Assembly (NCBI GenBank): GCA_030655135.1
Contig: JAURWC010000075.1
Span: 239,501-303,500, forward strand
DNA length: 64,000 nucleotides
Direction of reading: 5' to 3'
Origin: Hyphomicrobiaceae bacterium
GTDB lineage: Bacteria > Pseudomonadota > Alphaproteobacteria > Rhizobiales > Hyphomicrobiaceae
Made by a program: the position numbers and the translations under genes. Shown here piece after piece: positions 10,203 through 19,943 of the stretch (the stretch's first letter is position 1; each line of letters starts with the position of its first letter). The notes under the pieces were generated by a model. That model was not told the DNA's origin and made no database searches. It was given only the letters and a program-made list of their open reading frames with translations.

Positions 10203-12101
10203 CTACATTTCTAATGCGTCGATCGCATTGATGAGATCCTGCTGGCAGAACGGCTTGGACAAGCGCGGCAGGTCGACCGAGCCGGAAGGAATTTCTGCGT
10301 AGCCCGTGGCAAGAATAACGGGCAGGCCCGGCAGCAGCCGTCGCACCTCCTCGGCAAGTTGCACGCCTGTCATTGTGGGCATGGCGTAGTCTGTTATGAC
10401 GAGATCCAGGTTCGCAGCTTGCGACAGCACCCTGACAGCCTCGCTGCCTGATGCTGCCTCGATGACATGGTGACCCAGATCGTCAAGCATGTCGCGCGTG
10501 TTGGCGAGAACCAAGCTATCGTCATCGACGACAAGAATGGATAAGCGGCTGCGTTTCCTGGCCGCGCCGCCATTGTTTGCGGCGGACGCGACAGCGTCAT
10601 CGCGTTCGGCTCCGTCCGCGTTTCTCAGCCAGAGTTCGACCGTCGTGCCCTTTCCCTTGTCGCTTGAGATCGTAAGTTTGCCGCCCAACTGCTCCATCAT
10701 GCCGTGAACCATCGAGAGGCCAAGCCCTGTCCCCTTGCCAACGCCTTTCGTCGTGAAAAACGGTTCCAGGGCGCGCCGCAGGGTCTCATCGTCCATGCCT
10801 TCCCCGTCGTCGATCAGCAGCAGCCGGACATGCTCGTCTTCCTGCCGCCCCTCCAAACGCAGCAAGCCTCCTTTGGCCATGGCGTCACGCGCGTTGACTG
10901 CCAAGTTGAGGATTGCAAGTTCAAGTTGATTGGGATCGGCGCTGACACGCCGCAGCTTTTCCGGAAAGCTCTGCTGAAACAGAATGCCCGGCCCAAGCGA
11001 ACTCTTGAGCAGACCGGACATGCTCTCGACGAGCTCTTTCAGGTCGACCGCCAATGGCTTGAGTTCCTGCCGGCGCGCGAAGGCAAGCATGCGCTGCGTC
11101 AGAACTGCGCCACGCCGTGCGCCTTGGATAGCGTTGTCGAGGTAGCGGACCAGCTTCTCGTCGTCCGGCACACGCCGCCGCGCCAGTTCCAGGCTGCCGA
11201 GAATAGCCGCGAGCAGGTTGTTGAAGTCATGCGCCACTCCGCCAGTCAGCTGGCCGATCGCGTCCATCTTCTGTGATTGGAACAGTGCCTCGCGCGCCGT
11301 CTCCAGCGATCGCTCGGCTTTCTTTTTCTCTGTGACATCACGGGTGATCTTGGCGAAGCCGACGAGGGCGCCCTCATTGGAGCGGATTGCGTCGATGATG
11401 ACGTGCGCGATAAACGGAGTGCCGTCCTTGCGCACTCTGACGCTTTCCTTTTCAAAACGCCCGTGAAGATCGGCTGCCGCAAGCGCCTTCATCGGTTCGC
11501 CAGTCTGGCGATCCTGTTCGGTATAGAAGCGCGAGAAATGTTCGCCGATGATCTCGCTTGGCGCGTAGCCTTTGATGCGTTGCGCACCCGCGTTCCAACT
11601 CGCAACCGTGCCCTCGGGACTGAGCATGTAGATCGCATAGTCGGTGACGCCCTCTACAAGCAGCCGGAACTGCTGTTCGCTTTGCCGCAGCGCCTCTTCG
11701 TTTTGCTTCCGCTCGGTCAGGTCGCGTGTGATTTTCGCGTAGCCGACAATCTGGCCGCTGGTTGATCGAATTGGATCGATGATGATGTGCGCCCAGAACC
11801 GGGTTCCGTCCTTGCGGATGCGCCAACCCTCGCCTTCGAACTTGCCGGTGTCGGTCGCTATCCTCAGGTTGCGCGCAGGCAGTCCCAAGGCGCGGTCAGC
11901 GTCGTCGTAAAACCGGGAGAAGTGCTGGCCGATGATCTCTCGCGCTTCATAGCCTTTGAAGCGCCGCGCTCCGGGATTCCAGCTCGTCACGATGCCGTCG
12001 GCGTCGAGCATGTAGATCGCATAATCGGTAACAGCTTCGACAAGAAGGCGGTAGCGGCCCTCTTCTGATTGCGATGCGGAAAATCTGTCCGAAGTCTCCA
12101 T
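10203..12101 (-). CDS. PAS-PAS hybrid sensor histidine kinase with C-terminal receiver
   Basis: This soluble 632-residue protein has two tandem PAS domains (about residues 15-130 and 145-260) that share the LLVEAVTDYAIYML / LLVEGVTDYAIYML openings. A histidine-kinase core follows with phospho-acceptor GGVAHDFNNLLA near residue 290, then an HATPase domain (NARDAMAKGG, DDGEGM, TGLGLSMVHG). The C-terminal receiver domain has ILVVDDDSLV, acceptor LVITDYAMP and SKPFCQQDL. No membrane segment was seen, so the signal is probably cytosolic (redox, light or metabolite via PAS). I chose ATG 12101 because GGAAG precedes it; ATG 12134 has no such site. No partner regulator is adjacent. Confidence 0.9.
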   Translation of the reverse strand: METSDRFSASQSEEGRYRLLVEAVTDYAIYMLDADGIVTSWNPGARRFKGYEAREIIGQHFSRFYDDADRALGLPARNLRIATDTGKFEGEGWRIRKDGTRFWAHIIIDPIRSTSGQIVGYAKITRDLTERKQNEEALRQSEQQFRLLVEGVTDYAIYMLSPEGTVASWNAGAQRIKGYAPSEIIGEHFSRFYTEQDRQTGEPMKALAAADLHGRFEKESVRVRKDGTPFIAHVIIDAIRSNEGALVGFAKITRDVTEKKKAERSLETAREALFQSQKMDAIGQLTGGVAHDFNNLLAAILGSLELARRRVPDDEKLVRYLDNAIQGARRGAVLTQRMLAFARRQELKPLAVDLKELVESMSGLLKSSLGPGILFQQSFPEKLRRVSADPNQLELAILNLAVNARDAMAKGGLLRLEGRQEDEHVRLLLIDDGEGMDDETLRRALEPFFTTKGVGKGTGLGLSMVHGMMEQLGGKLTISSDKGKGTTVELWLRNADGAERDDAVASAANNGGAARKRSRLSILVVDDDSLVLANTRDMLDDLGHHVIEAASGSEAVRVLSQAANLDLVITDYAMPTMTGVQLAEEVRRLLPGLPVILATGYAEIPSGSVDLPRLSKPFCQQDLINAIDALEM

Positions 12102-12456
12102 TCTGCTTCCGTTGCGGCGACACCTGATTGTCAACGTATGACCAGACGGGCCGCAGCCAGCCGACGCTGTAGAAAGACCAGACCGAGAGTACTGGCGGTC
12201 TTAGGAGGTAGCAGATATCCCGCTCTCACGATGTCTGCAACTCAAGTCACGCCCGTACATCGAGCTGAGAACCTAAATGCGGCGCAAACCACTCTTGTTC
12301 CATGCGGGTTCCAGCGCCCATTCACCATGCCTGTCACAATCCCTTCCTTGAACTCATCTACCTCCTGCCTTAAACCGCTTCGACGCCCTGCCGCCGCGCT
12401 CAGCGCAACGCTGGCCTGGAGCGGATCGGCTCACAAAACCCCAGGAGGAACCCAGA
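12102..12456. other. Intergenic region between histidine kinase and carboxynorspermidine dehydrogenase
   Basis: The 355-base divergent spacer must carry promoters for both genes. The only clear element is the AGGAGGA ribosome-binding site at 12443-12449, which selects the TTG start at 12457. Open frames through the region are not supported. Confidence 0.5.
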
Positions 12457-13671
12457 TTGGATAACGTATTGATCATCGGCGCGGGGGCCGCAGGCTCGGT
12501 GGTCGCGCAGAAGTGCGCGATGAACCGCGACGTCTTCAAAACCATCCATCTGGCCTCGCGCCGCCTCGAAAGCTGCGAGAAGATTGCCAAGCAGTGCAAG
12601 ACGCCGATCGAGGTGCATCAGGTGGATGCCGACGTCGTCGCCCAAGTCGTGGCACTTCTGAAAAAGACCAAGCCCGACCTCGTCATCAACATGGCGCTGC
12701 CCTACCAAGATCTGCCCATCATGGACGCCTGCCTGGAGGCCGGCGTGCACTACATGGATACGGCGAACTACGAGCCGCGCGACGAGGCCAAGTTCACCTA
12801 CAAGTGGCAGTGGCCGTATCACGACAAGTACAAAGCCAAGGGCATCATGGCCATCCTCGGCTGCGGCTTCGACCCCGGCCAGTCGAACATCTATTGCGCC
12901 TACGCGCAGGAGACGCTGTTCGACGAGATCGACGAGATCGACATCGTCGACTGCAACGACGGCAGCCATGGTAAGGCGTTCGCGACCAACTTCAACCCGG
13001 AGATCAATCTGCGCGAGGTGACGCAGCGCGGCAAATACTGGAAGAACGGGAAGTGGATCGAGATCGATCCGCTGACGATCTCCGCCATGATCGACTATCC
13101 GGAAGTCGGCCCGCGCAAGTCCTACCTGATCTATCACGAGGAGGAAGAGAGCCTGGTCGAGAACATCAAGGGTCTCAATCAAATCCGCTTCTGGATGACG
13201 TTCTCCGACAACTACATCAAGCACCTCGACGTTCTGCAGAACATCGGCATGACGCGCATCGATCCCGTCATGTACAAGGGCAATCCAGTCATCCCGATCG
13301 AGTTTCTGAAGGAACTGCTGCCGCCGCCGTCGTCGCTGGGCGAGAATTACACTGGCAAGACGTCCATCGGCTGCATCTTCCGCGGCAAGAAGGACGGCAA
13401 GAAGAAGATCGTCATGATCTACAACGTGTGCGACCACGCCGTTTGCTACAAGGAAGTGGGCGCCCAGGCCGTATCGTACACCACGGGCGTGCCGCCGGTC
13501 GTTGGCGCCATGATGCTGTTCAAGGGCCACTGGAAGGGCGACGGCGTGTTCAACGTCGAGCAGCTTCCGCCGAAGCCCTTCATGGACGAGATCGGCAAGC
13601 AGGGCCTGCCGTGGCAGCTGAAAGAGCTGCAGGAAAAGGATCAAGCCGAGCTGTTCGCGGTGAAGACCTGA
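12457..13671 (+). CDS. Carboxynorspermidine/carboxyspermidine dehydrogenase (saccharopine dehydrogenase-like)
   Basis: This enzyme reductively condenses aspartate semialdehyde with putrescine or diaminopropane using NADPH, giving carboxy(nor)spermidine. It is the first step of the alternative spermidine pathway. The 404-residue protein opens with a Rossmann fingerprint (VLIIGAGAAGSVVAQKC) and continues LASRRLESC, VINMALPYQDL, YMDTANYEP, ILGCGFDPGQSN, all typical of the family. The start is TTG 12457 with AGGAGGA 7 bases upstream; no ATG fits. The partner decarboxylase is about 3.7 kb downstream on the same strand, with three unrelated genes between. Confidence 0.9.
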   Translation: MDNVLIIGAGAAGSVVAQKCAMNRDVFKTIHLASRRLESCEKIAKQCKTPIEVHQVDADVVAQVVALLKKTKPDLVINMALPYQDLPIMDACLEAGVHYMDTANYEPRDEAKFTYKWQWPYHDKYKAKGIMAILGCGFDPGQSNIYCAYAQETLFDEIDEIDIVDCNDGSHGKAFATNFNPEINLREVTQRGKYWKNGKWIEIDPLTISAMIDYPEVGPRKSYLIYHEEEESLVENIKGLNQIRFWMTFSDNYIKHLDVLQNIGMTRIDPVMYKGNPVIPIEFLKELLPPPSSLGENYTGKTSIGCIFRGKKDGKKKIVMIYNVCDHAVCYKEVGAQAVSYTTGVPPVVGAMMLFKGHWKGDGVFNVEQLPPKPFMDEIGKQGLPWQLKELQEKDQAELFAVKT

Positions 13672-13700
13672 CCGCACGCGCAAGCGGCTGCGAGAAACGT

Positions 13701-13725
13701 GGCGGACCCTCGGGTCCGCCATTTT
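13701..13725 (+). terminator. Rho-independent terminator-like hairpin after carboxynorspermidine dehydrogenase
   Basis: An 8-bp perfect stem GGCGGACC / GGTCCGCC with a CTCG tetraloop lies 30 bases after the stop and is followed by ATTTTC. A second GC-rich hairpin (CGGGCGGT / ACCGCCCG, 13778-13802) follows between the convergent genes but lacks a T run. Confidence 0.7.
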
Positions 13726-13831
13726 CGCTTGCCGGTGGCGTATTGCACGGTAGCCGACTTCCGGGCAGGCGCGAGGACGGGCGGTTCGTTTCCGACCGCC
13801 CGTTGAAAGTGTGTCGTCTATAGCCTGACGG

Positions 13832-14119
13832 CTATTGTTTCTGCACCGGCGATGTGCCGTCGAAGTCCACCTTGTCGCCCGTCTTGAGCATGCGCGAGTA
13901 GTTCCACGGGCCAGTCACGCCGCAGCCGGCGTCGCAATCCTTGATCGTGACCGAGGCGCCTGCCGCGACTGTCTGCACCTCTTCCTTCGCCCCATAGTCG
14001 ATGCCCACCGTGTGCTCGGCCTTATCCTTGTTAGTGAGCGTAAGGGCGGAAGCGAGCGACGGCACGCTGATCGCAACGGCGGCAACGCCGGCAGCCAAAA
14101 TCCCAAGTTTGTGCGGCAT
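13832..14119 (-). CDS. Small exported protein of unknown function
   Basis: This 95-residue protein starts at ATG 14119 behind AGAGGA and has a clear signal peptide (HKLGILAAGVAAVAISVPSLASA). The mature part is about 70 residues with two Cys spaced CDAGCG that could form a disulfide or bind metal, and an ending NYSRMLKTGDKVDFDGTSP. The frame is open upstream for 54 more codons, but that part has no ribosome-binding site before it. I do not recognise the family. Periplasmic location is inferred from the signal peptide. It converges on the polyamine dehydrogenase gene. Confidence 0.72.
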   Translation of the reverse strand: MPHKLGILAAGVAAVAISVPSLASALTLTNKDKAEHTVGIDYGAKEEVQTVAAGASVTIKDCDAGCGVTGPWNYSRMLKTGDKVDFDGTSPVQKQ

Positions 14120-14366
14120 GTGAAGTTTCCTCTCCAGGATCGTGTTGCATCGCGGCCGCTTTGCATCGGCCGGCAAACGCGGTTCCCGATGGGCCGGGAA
14201 CGTCGCGTGCAAGACGTACCTGACGACGCCAGGAAACATGCGCAAGGCGGATTCACGATCGTGAAGGTAGTCTCGCAACATTTTGATTATGCTAAGAGAA
14301 AACTCAGCTGAATGGCAGGAATTTTGCTACGCCGGCGGGCAGCAGTGCCCGCGAGCGGCGGGAAAT

Positions 14367-15920
14367 TTATGCCACCAGCGACTTTGACGCGTCCTGCACC
14401 TTGCGCGCAGACGCGTTGGCCGCCCGCGATGCTCCGGCGATGTTTTCCAGATTGGTATTGACCACCTGCACGCCGTGTGACGCCGTCATCATGTTGTTGG
14501 AGATCTCCTTCGTCACCGCTCCCTGCTCCTCGATCGCCGCGGCGATGCTGGTAGAGATGGTGTTGATCGAGTGGATCACCTCGGTGATGTCGTGGATGGC
14601 GGCAACCGCGTCGGTCGTACCGGCCTGTACGGTGTCGATCTGCGCGGCGATCTCAGCGGTGGCTTTGGCAGTCTGGCTGGCCAGCGCCTTGACCTCGGTG
14701 GCAACGACGGCGAAACCCTTGCCGGCCTCACCAGCGCGCGCTGCCTCGATGGTGGCGTTGAGCGCCAGCAGGTTCGTTTGCGAGGCAATCGTGTTGATCA
14801 GCCCGACGACATGGCCAATCCTGTCTGCCGAGGTGGCGAGCCCTCCGACGATTTCGCTCGTCTTACGTCCGAGGTCTACCGCCCGCGTGGTGATCTGGGC
14901 GGCTTCGTCGACGCGGCGCGAGATTTCCTGAACCGAATAGACGAGTTCTTCGGCCGCCGAGGCCACCGCCTGAACGTTGGCCGCCGTCTGGCTTGAGGAA
15001 TGCGCTGCGGTAATGGCCTGGTCGGTCATGTCCGAAATCGAGCTTGAGACCGCGCCGAGATCGACGTCGATCGTCTGCTTGATGGCAGCCTTTAGCTGAA
15101 CCTGGCCGGAGATGTCCGTGCAGAATTTGACGACCTTGTAGGGCTTGCCCGAGGGATCAAAGATCGGATTGTACGTGGCCTGCAGCCAGATCTCGCGACC
15201 GCCCTTGGCGACGCGCCGGTATTCGCCATTCTGGAATTCGCCGCGATTGAGCGATTCCCAGAACTGGCGGTATTGCGCCGCGTTCCGGTCGGCGTCCGCA
15301 ACGAACATGCGGTGGTGCTGCCCCTTGATCTCGCCCAGCGAGTAGCCCGTGGCTCCGAGGAAGTTCTCGTTGGCGGAGATGATCGTTCCGTCCAAATTGA
15401 AATGAATGACGGCGTTTGACTTGTTGATGGCGGCGATCTGACCTTCGAGATCTGCCATCTGCATCTTCTGCTGCGTGATGTCCGTGCAGAATTTCACGAC
15501 CTTGTACGGTTTGCCGGTGGCATCGAGCATCGGATTGTACGTAGCCTGAATCCAGATCTCCCTACCGCCCTTGCCGACGCGCTTATATTGCGCGGACTGG
15601 AAGACGCCGCGGGCCAACTCGGCCCAGAACGACCTGTAGGCAGGGCTTTCCCGGTCCTGCGGGGCAACGAAGATGCTGTGGTGCTTATTCTGGATCTCGG
15701 CCAGTGAATAGCCAACGGCGCCGAGAAAATTGGCGTTAGCAGTCAGGATCGTGCCGTCGGTGCTGAACTCGATAACAGCCTGAGACTTGTCCAGGGCATC
15801 AATCTTGGCCTGAAGATCGTGGCCGCTCTTAAATTGCTTAAACATGAAATCCGTCCATTCCATAACCTGCTGAAAGGAGCGCAGGGCACCATGGAACGCA
15901 GCCAACGAATCAGTGGCCAA
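14367..15920 (-). CDS. Soluble methyl-accepting chemotaxis protein with two duplicated PAS domains
   Basis: The 517-residue receptor has two PAS-PAC domains (about residues 40-150 and 160-275), each ending in [13 protein letters not shown], then a signalling coiled coil. The tip reads [20 protein letters not shown] and continues [17 protein letters not shown], the CheA/CheW contact region. It would control chemotaxis or a chemosensory-like pathway from the cytoplasm. No transmembrane segment or HAMP domain is visible. The start is probably TTG 15920 with GAGG 9 bases upstream; no better ATG keeps the full first PAS domain. No other che genes are in the window. Confidence 0.9.
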   Translation of the reverse strand: MATDSLAAFHGALRSFQQVMEWTDFMFKQFKSGHDLQAKIDALDKSQAVIEFSTDGTILTANANFLGAVGYSLAEIQNKHHSIFVAPQDRESPAYRSFWAELARGVFQSAQYKRVGKGGREIWIQATYNPMLDATGKPYKVVKFCTDITQQKMQMADLEGQIAAINKSNAVIHFNLDGTIISANENFLGATGYSLGEIKGQHHRMFVADADRNAAQYRQFWESLNRGEFQNGEYRRVAKGGREIWLQATYNPIFDPSGKPYKVVKFCTDISGQVQLKAAIKQTIDVDLGAVSSSISDMTDQAITAAHSSSQTAANVQAVASAAEELVYSVQEISRRVDEAAQITTRAVDLGRKTSEIVGGLATSADRIGHVVGLINTIASQTNLLALNATIEAARAGEAGKGFAVVATEVKALASQTAKATAEIAAQIDTVQAGTTDAVAAIHDITEVIHSINTISTSIAAAIEEQGAVTKEISNNMMTASHGVQVVNTNLENIAGASRAANASARKVQDASKSLVA

Positions 15921-16211
15921 TTATGCTGCCTCGGTTGAAGCAGCTTCACCCCGCACGGTTAAACCGAATTTAATTGATCCTTTAAATGTTATAGCGCGCA
16001 GACATCGCCCCGGCCTCCCGCTGATGTCAATGCATCTGAAAATCAGTTGACGAAAGTTCCGCCGGCGTGCATTTCGGGCGACGCTATGTTATGGGCCTGA
16101 ATTTGTGTAGCTTGGCGCGCGCAGAATTGATCGTTAAGGGTAGGACCGCTGCCAGAAAAGTAGTGAGCAGACGAACCTCGCTGTGATCTGATTTCTCGGA
16201 TTCGAGGAACC

Positions 16212-17222
16212 ATGAGCTATTCATTCAAAACGTCCGATGTGCCGCTGCCAGATCGCTTCGACTATTTTCAAGTAGCCGCCGCTGAGTCCTATATTCGGTG
16301 TGAGTTGTCGACGCCCGCGGGGCGAGATTTCTTCGCTGAGATCGATCTCAAGCCTATTGACGATCTAAAGCTGTCGTTCATCCAGACAAATTCGTTGCAC
16401 GCGGACATTCCCAGGCCGAAACGTGAGACATCGGTACCAGACATCGCCTTCCTGATGTTCGTGACGCACGGTTGTGCCAACATCACTCAGGACGGCCGCG
16501 AGGTTGCTACGCGAGCTGGAGAGATGTGCCTATTGGACACCGCGCGGCCGTATTCGGTGGGCCAGCCGCAAGGAGCAAAGCAGTACGTTTTGGAGATGCC
16601 GCGCTTAGAGCTGGAATCCAGAATAGGCTCGCTTCACCACGTTACAGGGCGTCGATTCTCAGCGGGATCTACCGAAGGTGTCCTGGCAGCCGGCTACCTC
16701 AGCAAGCTGTTTGCAAATCCACATCCGCTCAACGCGGACGCTGCCCCCAGTCTCGCGCGCCAAGCGCTCGATGTTGCAGCCTTGGCCCTGGGTAACGGTT
16801 CGACAGACGTGGTCAAACGCCTGTCGTCTCCTGCTGCTATCACCCGGCTTCGGTTGCACCACGCCATCGACTCCAGCCTCGGCGAAGGTCACGTTTCCTG
16901 CGAGGACGTGGCGAGCATGGCGGGAATCAGCATGCGTTACGCTAATCTGCTTCTCGCGCAGGAAGGGACATCGCTGGAGCGGTTGCTCATTCAAAAGCGA
17001 CTGGAGCGGTGCCGCGACATGCTGGCGGATCCGCAGCTGCAGCACCACCTCATCGGCGACATCGCGCTGGCTGCAGGCTTCGGCAGTGCGTCGCATTTCG
17101 CCCGTTCGTTCAAGGAAACCTTCGGCATTACCGCACGCGAATTCCGCAACGAAGCCGGACATCTCGGCGCCCTGCACGATGGATTGCCTAACTTGCGCCA
17201 GTATCTTGCCCCGGAAGCCTGA
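16212..17222 (+). CDS. AraC family transcriptional regulator
   Basis: This 336-residue regulator has an N-terminal ligand or dimerisation half of the AraC-binding-like type (about residues 20-190). A C-terminal pair of helix-turn-helix motifs follows (about 225-320), including CEDVASMAGISMRYANLL and GDIALAAGFGSASHFARSFK, then FGITAREFRNE. The start is ATG 16212 behind GAGGAACC. It is divergent from the chemoreceptor and lies 179 bases before nspC on the same strand, so control of nspC is possible but unproven. The effector is unknown. Confidence 0.9.
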   Translation: MSYSFKTSDVPLPDRFDYFQVAAAESYIRCELSTPAGRDFFAEIDLKPIDDLKLSFIQTNSLHADIPRPKRETSVPDIAFLMFVTHGCANITQDGREVATRAGEMCLLDTARPYSVGQPQGAKQYVLEMPRLELESRIGSLHHVTGRRFSAGSTEGVLAAGYLSKLFANPHPLNADAAPSLARQALDVAALALGNGSTDVVKRLSSPAAITRLRLHHAIDSSLGEGHVSCEDVASMAGISMRYANLLLAQEGTSLERLLIQKRLERCRDMLADPQLQHHLIGDIALAAGFGSASHFARSFKETFGITAREFRNEAGHLGALHDGLPNLRQYLAPEA

Positions 17223-17401
17223 GCCGGCCGGCAACCCCCTTTCCTGTGTCACATGGCGGTGCCATATAGCGGCGCTGAAGTGCTTCCGGAAATAGTGTGC
17301 AGCGGCTTTCCGATAAGAAGCACGGCAAAGCAGGAGCAAGATCATTCCGCTCGCAGCAGAGCAGGAATCTTGCGTGATTATCCGCCGCCGAAGGATCTGT
17401 A

Positions 17402-18547
17402 ATGAGCAAGTTGCCGCCTCTGCCCGACGGTATCGCCACGCCGGCCTACATTCTAGACATGGCAGCGCTGGAAAAGAACATGACGACGGCTGCGCGCCTG
17501 CGCCGGGAGGCCGGCTGCCGGGTGCTGCTTGCAACGAAGGCTTTTGCGTTCCCGGCTGCATTTCCGATCATGCGCGAGGCGTTGGACGGCACTACGGCTT
17601 CCGGTGAATATGAGGCGCGTCTAGGGCGCGAGACCTTTGGCAAGGAAGTCCACGTCTATGCCCCCGCGTACGGCCCGGGCGAGGTTGATCGGCTGCTGAC
17701 GATTGCCGACCACATCTATTTCAACTCACCCGGCCAGATCGCGCTGTATCTCCAGCAGGCGAAGGCCGCCGGCCGCGAGATCGGCATTCGCATCAATCCT
17801 GGGTTCTCCAACGCGACGCTTGGCGGCGCGCTGTACGACCCATGCGCGCCGTGCTCACGTTTTGGCACCACGATGGACCGCCTCGGCGAACTGCCTTGGG
17901 GCGAAATCGATATCTTGCACACGCACACGCTGTGCGAGTCGCTGCACAACGGCTCGGTCGGCCTGATCGAGCACGTGGCAACGAAGCTCGGCGACTATGT
18001 GCGCCGCGTGAAGGCGGTCAACTTCGGCGGCGGTCATTTCATCAACAAGCCGGGCTACGATCTTGATGCGTTGATCAGCGCCATCAAGGCGTTCAAGGCT
18101 GAATTCGGCGTCGACGTCATCCTTGAACCGGGCGCCGGTCTCATCGTCGACACCGGCTACCTGGTTTCGAGCGTGCTCGATGTGCATTGGAACGAAAAGG
18201 ACATCGCCATTCTCGATACCTCTGCGTCCACGCACATGCCTGACGTTCTGGAAGTGCCCTACAAGCCACCCGTGTTCGGGTCAGGCGAGCCCGGCGCGCT
18301 GGGTCATGACGTGATCCTGGCGGGAAAAACGTGCATGACGGGAGACGTCATCGGCGAGTACTCGTTCAAGCACAAGCTCAAGGCGGGCGACCGCGTCGTC
18401 TTCGGCGACATGATGCAGTATAGCTTCGTGAAGAACAATTCGTTCAACGGCACGCCCTTGCCCGATCTCGCCGTGCTGGAGAAAGACGGCAGCTATCGCG
18501 TCATCAAGCGGTTCGGCTATGAGGACTTCGCCGGTAAACTGGGCTAG
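17402..18547 (+). CDS. nspC: Carboxynorspermidine decarboxylase
   Basis: This PLP-dependent fold III decarboxylase removes CO2 from carboxynorspermidine or carboxyspermidine to give norspermidine or spermidine. The 381 residues start PAYILDMAALEKNM, with the PLP lysine in VLLATKAF (about residue 46). They continue GIRINPGFSNA, CSRFGTT, the HTHTLCES region, GGGHFINKPGYD, EPGAGLIVDTGYL and the substrate segment GKTCMTGDVIGEY. The start is ATG 17402 behind AAGGAT. Together with the dehydrogenase at 12457 it completes the alternative polyamine route. In many genomes the two genes are adjacent; here they are not. Confidence 0.93.
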   Translation: MSKLPPLPDGIATPAYILDMAALEKNMTTAARLRREAGCRVLLATKAFAFPAAFPIMREALDGTTASGEYEARLGRETFGKEVHVYAPAYGPGEVDRLLTIADHIYFNSPGQIALYLQQAKAAGREIGIRINPGFSNATLGGALYDPCAPCSRFGTTMDRLGELPWGEIDILHTHTLCESLHNGSVGLIEHVATKLGDYVRRVKAVNFGGGHFINKPGYDLDALISAIKAFKAEFGVDVILEPGAGLIVDTGYLVSSVLDVHWNEKDIAILDTSASTHMPDVLEVPYKPPVFGSGEPGALGHDVILAGKTCMTGDVIGEYSFKHKLKAGDRVVFGDMMQYSFVKNNSFNGTPLPDLAVLEKDGSYRVIKRFGYEDFAGKLG

Positions 18548-18570
18548 TCACGCCCCGTATCGCCACCCGC

Positions 18571-18716
18571 AACGTCATCCTCGCGAAGGCGAGGATCCAC
18601 GACGCGCCTCGGCGCGACCGGCGCATATGCCCTTGTTCTGCGAGGGAACTAAACCGCATCGTCTCACCAGATCTGATGTGTCGTGGGTGCCCGCCTGCGC
18701 GGGCATGATGTCAGGG
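18571..18716. repeat. REP-like palindromic element after nspC
   Basis: The stretch begins with CATCCTCGC-GAAG-GCGAGGATC, a short palindrome, and ends with GTGCCCGC-CTGC-GCGGGCAT. CCACGA and TCGTGG arms lie just inside these. Such paired hairpins between genes resemble dispersed alphaproteobacterial repeats. Only this copy is in the window, so its repetitive nature in the genome is inferred. Confidence 0.55.
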
Positions 18717-18745
18717 TGAAGCTTGCGGTCTGCAGCAAAGCCAGA

Positions 18746-18979
18746 TCACGACGTCTGGTCGTCGTCGTTGTCTCTCCGCCCCGGCAATTCGGAACCTTCC
18801 CCATCCGTGTCGATGGGGTTTCCGGGGATGACGTAGCCCCCGGACAGCCAGCGCGACAGGTCGATGTTGGCGCATCGCTTGGAGCAGAACGGGCGGTACG
18901 CTTCGTCTGATGGGCGGGCGCACATGGGACAGCGCGCTCCAGGCTTCTTGCCGCCGGCGTTTTGTTCCGTTCCGCTCAT
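18746..18979 (-). CDS. yacG: DNA gyrase inhibitor YacG, zinc-binding
   Basis: YacG binds GyrB and inhibits gyrase. This 77-residue form has the zinc ribbon CPMC followed by FCSKRCANIDLSRWLSG, and an acidic C-terminus ending DNDDDQTS. I chose ATG 18979 because AGGAAGG precedes it; the upstream extension (to 19060) has no support. It lies 19 bases after maf and is probably its operon partner, as in other alphaproteobacteria. Confidence 0.9.
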   Translation of the reverse strand: MSGTEQNAGGKKPGARCPMCARPSDEAYRPFCSKRCANIDLSRWLSGGYVIPGNPIDTDGEGSELPGRRDNDDDQTS

Positions 18980-18998
18980 GCCTTCCTGTCGATCACGT

Positions 18999-19631
18999 CT
19001 ACTCCGCCTCGGACTCTGCCGCGCGGATCCAGTTAAAGTGTATGGGGAAGCCTTCGCCAATCAACAACCCCACCACCTCCGTCAATGGTAGGCCGACGAC
19101 GTTCGTGTACGAGCCCGTCAGCTTCTGCACAAACGAACCCGCGAGGCCTTGGATGGCGTATCCGCCTGCCTTGCCACGCCATTCGCGCGAGGCGATGTAG
19201 GCTTCGATCTCCGGGCGGCTCAGATGTTTGAACCGCACCCGCGTGTCGACGATCTTGGTCCGCACCTTGTCCTGCGGCGTGATGAGGCACACCGCCGTCA
19301 GCACGCGATGCGCACGGCCCGAGAGCAGATTGAGCGAGGCGGCGGCCTCTTCCAGATATTCCGGCTTCATCAGGATGCGCCGGCCCACGGCGACGATCGT
19401 GTCGGCTGCCAGAACGTAGGCATCAGCGATGTCGCGATCGTTGGCGATCTGATCGCGCGCCGTCTCCGCTTTCGATCGCGCCAGCCGCGCCACGAGACCG
19501 CGTGGCATCTCGCCGGATCGCGGCTTTTCGTCGATCGAAGCAGGCCGCAGGGCGTCCGGCTCGACGCCGACCTGCGCCAGCAGCCGCAGCCGCCGCGGAC
19601 TGGCGCTGGCGAGCACCAGCTTCGGCCGCAT
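18999..19631 (-). CDS. maf: Maf family nucleotide pyrophosphatase
   Basis: Maf proteins hydrolyse non-canonical or nucleoside triphosphates and are linked to septum control. The protein (210 residues from ATG 19631) has the signature [14 protein letters not shown] at its N-terminus, then [32 protein letters not shown], and [22 protein letters not shown] 19631 has GAGGA 10 bases upstream. A longer form from 19745 would add 38 residues not typical of the family. In related genomes infA usually lies upstream; here that place is taken by a spacer and divergent crp. Confidence 0.92.
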   Translation of the reverse strand: MRPKLVLASASPRRLRLLAQVGVEPDALRPASIDEKPRSGEMPRGLVARLARSKAETARDQIANDRDIADAYVLAADTIVAVGRRILMKPEYLEEAAASLNLLSGRAHRVLTAVCLITPQDKVRTKIVDTRVRFKHLSRPEIEAYIASREWRGKAGGYAIQGLAGSFVQKLTGSYTNVVGLPLTEVVGLLIGEGFPIHFNWIRAAESEAE

Positions 19632-19943
19632 CAACAGCGCATCCTCGCTGACACGCTCACGAGCCAATTCGCGCCTCAGCGTTTCCCGGCGCGGACTATC
19701 CGTGCGCGACAAGGCGGTAAGCAGGGCTTCCTTCGCAGTCGACATGCGGGATCAGGGCTCTCATTGCGCTTACAGCACCGCTATCCTTCTGGCGCGGCGC
19801 CCACTATTGGCCTATGGGGCTAACGAGCGGCAGCGGCAAAAGCAAGACGTTATGAGCGTTGCAACGCGGCCGCAATCCCGGGATAGTCCCTGGCGCGCCG
19901 GGTCTCAACAGCTTTGTCCAGCTCAGTTCGTACGAGGAACGTT

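Noticed and set aside
13778-13802. Second hairpin between the polyamine dehydrogenase gene and the small exported protein gene as a separate terminator
   Set aside because: The stem is good, but neither strand shows a T run. It is mentioned with the first hairpin instead of being called on its own.
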